A stretch of 9,167 nucleotides of DNA from Candidatus Symbiobacter sp. Lineage in GTDB: Bacteria; Pseudomonadota; Alphaproteobacteria; Elsterales; Elsteraceae. The stretch is taken from assembly GCA_030054015.1 (NCBI GenBank), contig JASGCR010000015.1, forward strand, positions 6,895 through 16,061, read 5' to 3'. The first letter of the stretch is position 1. Each line of letters opens with the position of its first letter. This document shows positions 1 to 6,581 of this stretch, piece by piece. The notes beneath the pieces are model-generated. The model was not told the origin of the DNA. It saw nothing but the letters and a program-made list of their open reading frames with translations, and searched no databases. The position numbers and the translations under genes were made by a program.

Positions 1-63
1 CTGGTGTCCCTGGTGTCCCTGGTGTCCCTGGTGTCCCTGGTGTCCCTGGTGTCCCTGGTGTCC
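1..63 (-). repeat. 9-bp tandem repeat, 7 perfect copies to window edge, encoding (Gly-His-Gln)n
   Basis: Seven perfect copies of a 9-bp unit (plus-strand ctggtgtcc) run from base 63 to the window edge, so the true copy number is unknown. The unit is a multiple of three and lies in frame with the alpha-subunit gene, where it encodes Gly-His-Gln seven times (residues 528-548). Copy-number change would lengthen or shorten the tail without shifting the frame. Absence of any base difference between copies suggests recent expansion or ongoing homogenisation. A histidine every third residue could bind metal, but that is speculation. Confidence 0.95.
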
Positions 64-1644
64 CGCGCCAGCCTGGGCGCGTGCCGCCGCGAAATTTTTC
101 ATATCCGGGCTGGTGCTGAAATCGCCATTATCATGACCCATCCGCACCCCGTAATAACGCAGCACTTCGCGCACCGGCGAATCGCCTGGCGAGGCCGGAT
201 TAATGTCATCGGGATAACAGGAACCGCGATAAATTTGATGGACCGGCAGCCAGGCTTGCCGATATTTGCGCGGTTCGTTGGTAAAGATTTCGCAGCAATG
301 ATCGGAACAGAAATGGTATTTCTGTCCCATATAATTGGTTTCGCGGAAGCAAATTTGGGTGGGGTCACCAGGTTCGGTGAACAGCATCGGTACTTGGCAC
401 ACTTGGCACAACATGGGCAGGAATTGATTGAACCAACGCCCTTCCTTTTTTTGCACTTGCGCCCAATGGTCAAACCTGGAACGGTAATAGCGGTCAAAGG
501 TTTCCGGATATTTTTCCGACAACCAGGCCATTTCATCCTTGCCCGGCACCCAAGTGTGAAAGGCGGCGGCATGGGCATATTGATAAAAAGTCGCCCAGGC
601 CTGGTGGCTGATGTGATTTTTGGCTTCGCAGGCATCCTTCCAGCCTTTGGGTTCCCGAATGCCATAACGCGCCAAATCTTTGAACAAGGCACCGCCATTG
701 GATTCGGCGTACATTTCCCAGGCTTCGCGCCAACTCATGACGCGTTTGGGCAGCATGTAATCTTGCATCATGGCGACCAAGGTGAGCAGTCGGAACCCGC
801 GCCAAAACCATTTATCAATCCAACGCTGCACAATCGGCACATTGGCGGGGTCTTGCTCCAAGATAAATTTGATACATTCGATGCCCAAGGTCATGTGGCG
901 CGATTCGTCGCTTTGCGCACTAAAGCCAAAGGTCACGGTGGATAAATCGCCATTATGCGCCGCCCCCGACATAAACGGGACAAACAACAGATTGGTCAGC
1001 ACATATTCAAAGGAAAAACTCACCGCCGTCAAAAATTCAAACGGCCCGCCCGACATGGCATCCTCGAAAAATGACTTTGGCACCGACAGATACCAAATAT
1101 TGTCGTACCACGAGGTGGGGCTGTGCATCCCATTAAAATGGCGGTTATAATGGCTTATGGCATGGGTTTCGGTTTGAAAATGGCGCAATTCATCGATACT
1201 TTGCATTTGCGCCGCCACCCGCGCCCCGGCCCCGGTAAATTGCCGTCCGACATGGGCAAAACCGCGATGGGCGTTATATTCCAAAGGCGTTACCCCCTGG
1301 ATAAATAATTTCAAGGCATTGACATAACGCGCATCCGTCACCCCCAAATGCCCGCCATTTTGGGCAAAAGCATCAATCACGGCATAGAGTTTTTTGTCTT
1401 TCTCGCCTTGATATTTCCAATAAGTATCCATCGTCAGGCGAAACGGGTCTTCCCATTTATCCCAATCATGGATGATGATGCCTTCATAGCGATCATAAGG
1501 AAACACCTTGTCCATCGGTTGATAGGTGGTTTCCCAATGCAAACCGCGCGTCATCACCTGGTAACGCTCTTTGAGGCCAAGCTTTTTGGCTTTGGGTTTT
1601 GCCGCGGTTTTTTCGGCGGGTTTATCGGTCAGAACTTCGCTCAT
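1..1644 (-). CDS. dmpN: Phenol hydroxylase alpha (oxygenase) subunit, DmpN/P3 type, intact catalytic copy; 3' end outside window
   Basis: This is the large subunit of a soluble diiron monooxygenase that hydroxylates phenol-type aromatics to catechols together with beta, gamma, effector and reductase components in the cytoplasm. The frame begins at ATG 1644 and stays open to base 1, giving at least 548 residues; the stop lies outside the window. A strong AAGGAG sits six bases before the start. The N-terminal part contains WDKWEDPFRLTMDTYWKYQ, typical of the family. All six expected iron ligands are present with methane-monooxygenase spacing: E122, E152, H155 (DELRH), E213 (SFEY), E247 and H250 (SDESRH); T217 matches the gating threonine. 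A C-terminal YHS-like zinc site has C413, C416, C446 and C450. Family proteins are about 510-520 residues, so the conserved part ends near residue 527 and is followed by Gly-His-Gln repeats. The gene starts 32 bases after livF and is probably cotranscribed with it. The family call is firm; the substrate is inferred. Confidence 0.93.
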   Translation of the reverse strand, partial: MSEVLTDKPAEKTAAKPKAKKLGLKERYQVMTRGLHWETTYQPMDKVFPYDRYEGIIIHDWDKWEDPFRLTMDTYWKYQGEKDKKLYAVIDAFAQNGGHLGVTDARYVNALKLFIQGVTPLEYNAHRGFAHVGRQFTGAGARVAAQMQSIDELRHFQTETHAISHYNRHFNGMHSPTSWYDNIWYLSVPKSFFEDAMSGGPFEFLTAVSFSFEYVLTNLLFVPFMSGAAHNGDLSTVTFGFSAQSDESRHMTLGIECIKFILEQDPANVPIVQRWIDKWFWRGFRLLTLVAMMQDYMLPKRVMSWREAWEMYAESNGGALFKDLARYGIREPKGWKDACEAKNHISHQAWATFYQYAHAAAFHTWVPGKDEMAWLSEKYPETFDRYYRSRFDHWAQVQKKEGRWFNQFLPMLCQVCQVPMLFTEPGDPTQICFRETNYMGQKYHFCSDHCCEIFTNEPRKYRQAWLPVHQIYRGSCYPDDINPASPGDSPVREVLRYYGVRMGHDNGDFSTSPDMKNFAAARAQAGAGHQGHQGHQGHQGHQGHQGHQ

Positions 1645-1650
1645 GGTCTT

Positions 1651-1656
1651 CTCCTT
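1651..1656 (-). promoter_or_regulatory. Shine-Dalgarno site of the intact alpha-subunit gene
   Basis: AAGGAG on the minus strand is followed by six bases and the ATG at 1644. It is the best ribosome binding site in the window. It fixes the start of the intact dmpN copy, which matters because the gene has no stop inside the window and an automatic ORF search may miss it. Confidence 0.8.
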
Positions 1657-1676
1657 GGATGCGTAAAAATGTGGGT

Positions 1677-2429
1677 TTAAGCCAGCCCCACCGCTTCGCT
1701 GTCAGATACCGGGAAATAAGCGCGGTGAAGGATCGACGGGTCTTCGCGTAATTTAACCGGCGAGCCATCAAATGAAATTTTGCCGCGCGACATCACATAA
1801 GCATGGCTGGCCAATAACAAGGCCAATTGGGTGAATTGTTCGATCAGTAAAACGCCAATCCCTTGGGCGGCAATTTGGCGAATGATGGGGGCCAATCGCG
1901 CCACGATGGTCGGGGCCAGACCAAACGACAATTCATCAATCACCAAATATTTGGGATTGCCCATCATCGCCTGGGCAATCGAGACCATTTGCTGCTGCCC
2001 GCCCGACAAATCGCCCGCCATCACTGTCAGGCGTGGCTTTAATTCCGGGAAGAGTTCGACCGCCCGTTCCAACCCCAGTTTTTGCTCGGCTTTGCCAGCG
2101 AAACTGGCCGCCAGCAATAAATTGTCGCGCACCGTCATATCGCGCAACACCTGGTGGCCTTCGGGAACCGTGGCGATGCCGGCGCGGCGAATGACATCGG
2201 CATCCCATCCTTTGACATCGACATCATCCAACCAAATTTCGCCAAAGGCCGGTGCAATCGCCCCAGCCAAGCCCAAAACCGTGCTGGTTTTGCCAGCCCC
2301 GTTGGGTCCCATCAAAGCGGTGACTTGCCCAGGTTGCACCTCAAACCGAATGGCATGAACCACCGCCTTGGTTCCCCGCACCATCACCAAATCTTTGATC
2401 CGCAAAGGTTTTATCGATGAATCTGTCAT
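1677..2429 (-). CDS. livF: Branched-chain amino acid-type ABC importer ATPase, LivF family
   Basis: This is the second of the two cytoplasmic ATPases that power a Liv/HAAT-type importer. It has 250 residues, normal for LivF. Walker A GPNGAGKT is at residues 41-48, the ABC signature LSGGQ at 141-145, and Walker B YLVIDE at 161-166. LivF-typical features are VPEG (88-91) at the Q-loop position and IEQF (196-199) in place of the switch histidine. The ATG at 2429 overlaps the livG stop in an ATGA arrangement, so translation is probably coupled. The Liv family carries branched-chain amino acids, amides, urea or aromatic acids; flanking by phenol hydroxylase genes suggests an aromatic substrate here, which is inference only. 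Confidence 0.95.
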   Translation of the reverse strand: MTDSSIKPLRIKDLVMVRGTKAVVHAIRFEVQPGQVTALMGPNGAGKTSTVLGLAGAIAPAFGEIWLDDVDVKGWDADVIRRAGIATVPEGHQVLRDMTVRDNLLLAASFAGKAEQKLGLERAVELFPELKPRLTVMAGDLSGGQQQMVSIAQAMMGNPKYLVIDELSFGLAPTIVARLAPIIRQIAAQGIGVLLIEQFTQLALLLASHAYVMSRGKISFDGSPVKLREDPSILHRAYFPVSDSEAVGLA

Positions 2430-3223
2430 GCCGCCCTCTCTAATTCGCCAAAATCACCCAAATAGGCTTTGCGCACTTCGGGCAATTCCAGAACTTTGCG
2501 GGTTGGCCCCACCGCCAGTAATTTGCCAAAATCAAGCACCATGGTCTGGCTGCAACAGGCCACGATTAAATCGACATCGTGATCGATTAAAAAGACCTGC
2601 GCCCCGCAATAATCGGGAATGCCGCGAATCACCTGGGCCAAATGCTCGGATTCGGCCTCGGACATGCCAGCTCCTGGCTCGTCCAGCATCACCAGCGAGG
2701 GCTTACCAATCAAAGCCTTGGCAATTTCGGCCAAATGCCGCTCTTCGGTCGATAAATCCGAGCCTTTGCGGTGCAATCGGCGGGTAAGTCCGACATAATC
2801 AATCGCGCGTTTGACATCCTCTTGCATTGCCGGTGATTTTTTGGCAAAACCATGATCGGCCACGGCTTGGACATTTTCCAACAAGGTTAAATCATCGGCA
2901 ATTTGATCGGTTTGAAAGGTACGCCGCAAACCCAAAGACACGCGTTTATGCGGCTTCATACGGGTGAAGAGGCTGGCGCGGAATTGCGTCATGGGCGTGA
3001 GGTTAAGGTCAAATCGCCGCTCGCGCTGGGTAATTGATTTGCCATTAATCGCCACCTCGCCGCTCGTGGGCGTGACAAAACCCGAAAACACATTCAACAA
3101 AGTGGTTTTGCCCGCCCCGTTTGGCCCAATCAACCCCACAATCGGTTGATCCAGCGTGACGGTCAAATTATCCAACGGCTTGACGCCGCCAAATTGCACG
3201 GTGATGTTTTTAATCTCAATCAT
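2426..3223 (-). CDS. livG: Branched-chain amino acid-type ABC importer ATPase, LivG family
   Basis: This is the first ATPase of the importer, 265 residues. Walker A GPNGAGKTT is at residues 33-41, a Q-loop with RTFQ at 101-104, Walker B LVMLDE at 177-182, and the switch histidine H215 in LIDHD. The signature segment reads LSTEE (157-161) instead of the usual LSYGQ/LSGGQ, although the following ERHLAEIAKAL keeps the family pattern. The stretch between the first beta sheets and the Q-loop (about 62-98) looks longer than in E. coli LivG. GAGG lies four bases before the ATG at 3223. Only six bases separate it from the livM stop, and its own stop overlaps the livF start. Confidence 0.93.
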   Translation of the reverse strand: MIEIKNITVQFGGVKPLDNLTVTLDQPIVGLIGPNGAGKTTLLNVFSGFVTPTSGEVAINGKSITQRERRFDLNLTPMTQFRASLFTRMKPHKRVSLGLRRTFQTDQIADDLTLLENVQAVADHGFAKKSPAMQEDVKRAIDYVGLTRRLHRKGSDLSTEERHLAEIAKALIGKPSLVMLDEPGAGMSEAESEHLAQVIRGIPDYCGAQVFLIDHDVDLIVACCSQTMVLDFGKLLAVGPTRKVLELPEVRKAYLGDFGELERAA

Positions 3224-3229
3224 GCTGCC

Positions 3230-4720
3230 TCACCGATATGCCGCTAAGGGTTTGGGAAATTTTTTGTCAATCGCGTTGCGTAACGGCAAAACCGCCGGAT
3301 ACAGCAATTTCTCGCTGATGATTTTGAGGCTCATCGCGCCCCACACCAACGCCAAGCCATAGGCAAATTCGACCTCAAACACCCCCCACACCACCCAGGC
3401 GATGAAAAATCCATTAAACCACCAATTGAGTCCACGTTTGATCAGACGATGGTCGGGGATGAGGCCGATTTTCGCCATTAATTGCGCCAAACGCAGGGAC
3501 AGATAGGCTTCAACATCCTCGGCCCGGTCTTGGATGGGTTTGCCAAAAAACCCCAGCAACAGCCAAGCCACGCCCGGTATCGCCACCCGGAACAACAACG
3601 CCACCAAGGCGGTGAAAAACGCGCCGCCAAAGCTGGTTTTATCCAAATACATATAAACCAAGCCGAATAAACCCGCGATGGCGAACCAGATAATGGTGCC
3701 TTCGACAATCCGGCTCATCCGCACAAACTTAAAGAAATCCGCCAATTGCCCGACAATGCCCTTGCGGCCTTGGATCAAGGACACCAAAGTGGCAAAGCCA
3801 AAAAACACATTGGCTAAATTGCCATCCACCCCATGCCCATTGAGCAAAGCCGGCAAAGCGCGGATCAATAATCCCGCCGCCACCGCTCCCAACCAATTAT
3901 AGGCACCGCCCACCACCACCAAGGCAAAGAGCAAGATCGATTGGCTGACATGGAAACCCGAATATTCCAATTGACCGTTTAAACCCGCCAATAAGCCGCC
4001 CGCGAGTCCCGCTGCCACGCCGCCCATGAAAAAGGCGCGGGCTTTATATCCCACCACGCTGACCCCGGCGGCGGTCGCGGCCGCCTCGGACTTGCGGATT
4101 AAGGCCCAGGCGCGGCCGGATTTGCTCGCGCGTTGCCATTCCAAAAATCCCATCACCAAAATCAACCAGACCATGAGATAACGGAAATAAGCCGCATCCG
4201 ATTGCGCCAGCCAGGGACGACCAATGAGTACCCGCGCTCCGGTTTCAACTTTGCCGGTAAAACCCGGGCCGCCATCGGGGAAACTAATGACATTCACGAT
4301 GACTTGGAATGCCGCCGCCACCAATAAAGTGAGCAAAGCCAAATACAACCCGCGCATCCGCAAGGCCGGCAATCCCAACAACAAGCCAAAAACTCCCGCA
4401 ATCAAGCCGCCCAGCAAAACGCCAATTTCAAACGGTATGTCAAAGCCATGCAGGAACCGCAAACACACCCAACCGCCCACTCCGGCCAGGGCAAATTGCG
4501 CCAATGACACCATCCCCAATTGACCGTAAAGCAAAGCCACGGTCGCTGCTGTCATTGTCAGACACACCACCGAACTGATCGAATTCACCCAATAATGCGA
4601 TACCCATTCGGGCAAAACCACGGCCACCAGGGCAAACACAATGACCATCGGCATGATCCGCCGCCAGGGTGATTTGGGCGGAATATCGATATTGGATTTT
4701 TTCTTTTTTTCTTCAGCCAT
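3230..4720 (-). CDS. livM: Branched-chain amino acid-type ABC permease, LivM family, with a C-terminal membrane extension
   Basis: This is one of the two inner-membrane permease subunits. It has 496 residues. Residues about 20-330 are a normal LivM core: LYGQLGMVSLAQFALAG near 64-80, many hydrophobic helices, and the cytoplasmic coupling loop around WALIRKSEAAATAAGV (205-220) that docks on the ATPase. The N-terminus is highly charged (EEKKKK). About 165 extra residues follow the point where small LivM proteins end; they contain three hydrophobic stretches (about 340-358, 365-392 and 433-462), joined by an amphipathic charged segment with EDVEAYLSLRLAQLM. I do not recognise this extension as a known domain. 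The start ATG at 4720 is preceded by a G-run, and livH ends 12 bases upstream. Confidence 0.92.
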   Translation of the reverse strand: MAEEKKKKSNIDIPPKSPWRRIMPMVIVFALVAVVLPEWVSHYWVNSISSVVCLTMTAATVALLYGQLGMVSLAQFALAGVGGWVCLRFLHGFDIPFEIGVLLGGLIAGVFGLLLGLPALRMRGLYLALLTLLVAAAFQVIVNVISFPDGGPGFTGKVETGARVLIGRPWLAQSDAAYFRYLMVWLILVMGFLEWQRASKSGRAWALIRKSEAAATAAGVSVVGYKARAFFMGGVAAGLAGGLLAGLNGQLEYSGFHVSQSILLFALVVVGGAYNWLGAVAAGLLIRALPALLNGHGVDGNLANVFFGFATLVSLIQGRKGIVGQLADFFKFVRMSRIVEGTIIWFAIAGLFGLVYMYLDKTSFGGAFFTALVALLFRVAIPGVAWLLLGFFGKPIQDRAEDVEAYLSLRLAQLMAKIGLIPDHRLIKRGLNWWFNGFFIAWVVWGVFEVEFAYGLALVWGAMSLKIISEKLLYPAVLPLRNAIDKKFPKPLAAYR

Positions 4721-4732
4721 AATGCCCCCCGC

Positions 4733-5617
4733 TTATTCCAAATGGCTGTTGTCACGGGAAAGGGTGATGCCTTTCCTTTGTTGCCAAATCAAAGCCATAA
4801 TCGCCACCACAAAGGCCGTCGCCGAGCCAAAACGTGCCGCCGGGGTTAAATTGGCCAGGGATTCAATCACCCCAATCGTGATGCCGCCCAGCACCGTCCA
4901 CATCAGCGAGGTTAAGCGACCAACCAAAGCCGCCGCCAAAGCCGGAATGACCATAAAGGTTAAAACCGTGGGATTAAGCCGGACAATATTGCCCAGAAAC
5001 AATCCCGTAATACCGGCGAAAACCCCCGAAATCAGCCAGGCATATGAATCAATGCGTTTGATTCTGACCCCCAAAATGGCACTTAAATTACGGTTGCTTT
5101 GCAAGGCCCGGAATTTTAACCCTAACGAGGTTTTGGCGAGCAGCCACAACATAAATCCCGTCGCCACCGCCGCAATGGTCAAGGCCAAAAGGCGGGTATA
5201 ACTCAGCAATCTTTGTCCGTTGTAATCAATGCCGTCCGCATCGGTGGGCAGTACCAAACGCCGCGGCGCATCGCCCCAATACCATTGCCCCAACCCCATA
5301 ATCATGAGCGCAAAGCCCAAGGTCGCCATCGCCCGCACAATGCGGTCTTGGTGACTAAGGGTCGGGGCAATGAAACGTCCATATCCCCAGGAAAGCAACG
5401 TTGCCGCCGCGATCCCGGTGATCCAGCCCAACCAATCGGGATAGTCCAAATCGATGATTTGCCAGCACAACATGGCTGATAATCCGCCCAAGGCACCATA
5501 GGCAAAATTCACCACCCCACTGGCGCGGTGCAAAATCACCAGACCAACGCCAGACAGGGCATAAACCGCACCCACGCTAATGCCAACAATAAGGAAGGGA
5601 AGGATATTTTCCATCAT
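4733..5617 (-). CDS. livH: Branched-chain amino acid-type ABC permease, LivH family
   Basis: This is the other inner-membrane permease subunit, 294 residues, close to the family norm. The N-terminus has the LivH hallmark: GISVGAVYALSGVGLVIL (12-29) followed by RASGVVNFAYGALG (31-44). The rest is a series of hydrophobic helices, and the cytoplasmic loop KFRALQSNRNLSAILGVR is the ATPase-contact segment. The start has two consecutive ATG codons (5617 and 5614); I cannot decide between them, and the change is one residue. It lies 39 bases after the stop of the broken binding-protein gene and 12 bases before livM, so it belongs to the same transcription unit. It pairs with the LivM subunit to form the channel. 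Confidence 0.94.
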   Translation of the reverse strand: MMENILPFLIVGISVGAVYALSGVGLVILHRASGVVNFAYGALGGLSAMLCWQIIDLDYPDWLGWITGIAAATLLSWGYGRFIAPTLSHQDRIVRAMATLGFALMIMGLGQWYWGDAPRRLVLPTDADGIDYNGQRLLSYTRLLALTIAAVATGFMLWLLAKTSLGLKFRALQSNRNLSAILGVRIKRIDSYAWLISGVFAGITGLFLGNIVRLNPTVLTFMVIPALAAALVGRLTSLMWTVLGGITIGVIESLANLTPAARFGSATAFVVAIMALIWQQRKGITLSRDNSHLE

Positions 5618-5656
5618 CGCATGTCCAACCAGATTAAGTCATACCGACTGAGCGGT

Positions 5657-6382
5657 TTAGTTCAGCAAACCGCCTTTGGCTTCCAATGCCAACACGTCGG
5701 CTAGATCGGCATCTTTGGATTGGGCGCATTCGGTCAAAGTCTTAAACCCGCCTTGTTGCAACATGGCAATCCGGCCCGAGTGATTGGGTTGATGGCGGTC
5801 GCCGGGGCCGTAATACCAGGGACGGCACAGCATATCGCTTTGCACCGCCTTGGCCGCTTTGAAGGCCGCAAAAACCGACTGGCGATCAATATTGCCTTTA
5901 ATCCCCAGCAAGGCATTGGTGGCAACTTTGGCCGCCAAATAACCAGCTTGCGAGAAACTGTCGATTTGATCGCTCTTGTCGCCATATTTCTTTAGAATGG
6001 CTTGCCAATTTTTGGTATCGGCCCCATCGGTGTCGATTGGTTGCAATTCCATATGGACATAAATCTTGCCCCACCAATTTTTGCCCACGGCTTTTGGCAT
6101 TTCTTCGTTATAGGCCGAGGTCGGCAAGCCCCATTTCAGGGAATTATTCAAGCCTTGGCCTTCGGCGGCGGTCAAAATCGGGAACATCATCCCGCGCGGC
6201 AAGCCCAAAACCACGGCTTGCGGGAGGGCGGCGACCACTTGCGAAATAATCGCATTGCCATCCAATTGACCTGGGTCAAACAAGACGGTTTTGACCTCGA
6301 TGCCATTGGCTTTGCCATAGGCCTCGACGCCATTACAGACCCAATTACCAAAAATGTACTTGCGACCAATTAATCGCGGCAA
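5657..6382 (-). pseudogene. C-terminal fragment of a Liv-type periplasmic substrate-binding protein
   Basis: The frame encodes about 233 recognisable residues of a periplasmic binding protein that would deliver substrate to LivHM. Recognisable parts are YIFGNWVCNGVEAYGKANG, the LPQAVVLGLPRGMMFP segment, FSQAGYLAAKVATNALLG, and an MLCRPWYYGPGDRHQPNH segment near the C-terminus. Whole family members have about 380-420 residues with a signal peptide; here the signal peptide and first lobe, roughly 150-180 residues, are absent. Similarity begins near 6357, directly after a cut dmpO gene, and the frame there has no ATG; the only possible start is a TTG at 6382 inside dmpO sequence, with no ribosome binding site. 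Without an export signal it cannot work as a periplasmic receptor. The rest of the frame is undamaged, so the break may be recent. Confidence 0.85.
6345..6362 (-). other. Join between truncated dmpO and truncated binding-protein gene
   Basis: Reading leftward, the dmpO frame keeps its family resemblance up to INWSQV and loses it at HFW-stop. In a different frame, binding-protein resemblance starts at about KYIFGNW. The two genes therefore meet within roughly 18 bases, with no repeat or mobile element visible at the join. Lost from the ancestral arrangement are the dmpO 3' end, any gene between (dmpP/P5 is the usual neighbour), and the 5' half of the binding-protein gene. Confidence 0.7.
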
Positions 6383-6581
6383 AATCGGGGTGCTGGCCGT
6401 AATATTGGGGCAAGCAATTGGTCACAAAATCGCCAAATTTCATGTCAAGCGGCAAGTCAAGACAAATCGGTGCGCAATACATGGCATGATCAATCCAGCC
6501 CAAATAAAAGATCGGGGTGGCGAAGTTTTGCCGCTGATCCCGCGCCACAAAATAATAGGGGCGATGCGTTTTCGTGGTCAT
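6345..6581 (-). pseudogene. dmpO: 5' part of phenol hydroxylase gamma-type subunit, DmpO/P4, truncated
   Basis: This short frame of 78 codons starts at ATG 6581, overlapping the stop of the alpha paralogue as ATGA, with GAGGGGG nine bases upstream. The product begins MTTKTHRPYYFVARDQRQNF and continues with YLGWIDHAMYCAPICLDLPL and YYGQHPDFAAINWSQV. This pattern is that of DmpO/P4, the small gamma subunit of the phenol hydroxylase oxygenase, which normally has about 115-120 residues and always follows the alpha gene. The last third is missing: after SQV the sequence passes into the binding-protein gene and hits TAA three codons later. The protein, if made, would probably not assemble. The identification comes from remembered family features, not from a search. 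Confidence 0.75.

Noticed and set aside
1..63. Possible CRISPR or secretion-type repeat array
   Set aside because: The units are 9 bp with no spacers and lie in frame inside a coding region, so it is a simple tandem repeat.
4..945. Plus-strand open frame of 313 codons starting with Ser-Leu-Val repeats
   Set aside because: It is the antisense shadow of the intact alpha subunit. The minus strand has clear family motifs, all iron ligands and a strong ribosome binding site; the plus-strand product has no recognisable feature apart from the repeat translation.
1831..2358. Plus-strand 175-codon frame opposite livF
   Set aside because: Antisense shadow; livF carries full Walker A, signature and Walker B motifs on the minus strand.
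4641..5201. Plus-strand 186-codon frame opposite livH and the livM start
   Set aside because: It spans two well-supported minus-strand genes and has no ribosome binding site or recognisable motif.
5643..5656. Short inverted repeat accg/cggt before livH as a terminator
   Set aside because: The stem is only four base pairs and there is no T-run; livH is most likely read through from upstream.
6345..6581. This frame as the missing N-terminal half of the binding protein (a frameshift)
   Set aside because: It has no signal peptide, its start overlaps the alpha stop as dmpO does, and its residues match the DmpO pattern, so it is a different gene cut at the join.
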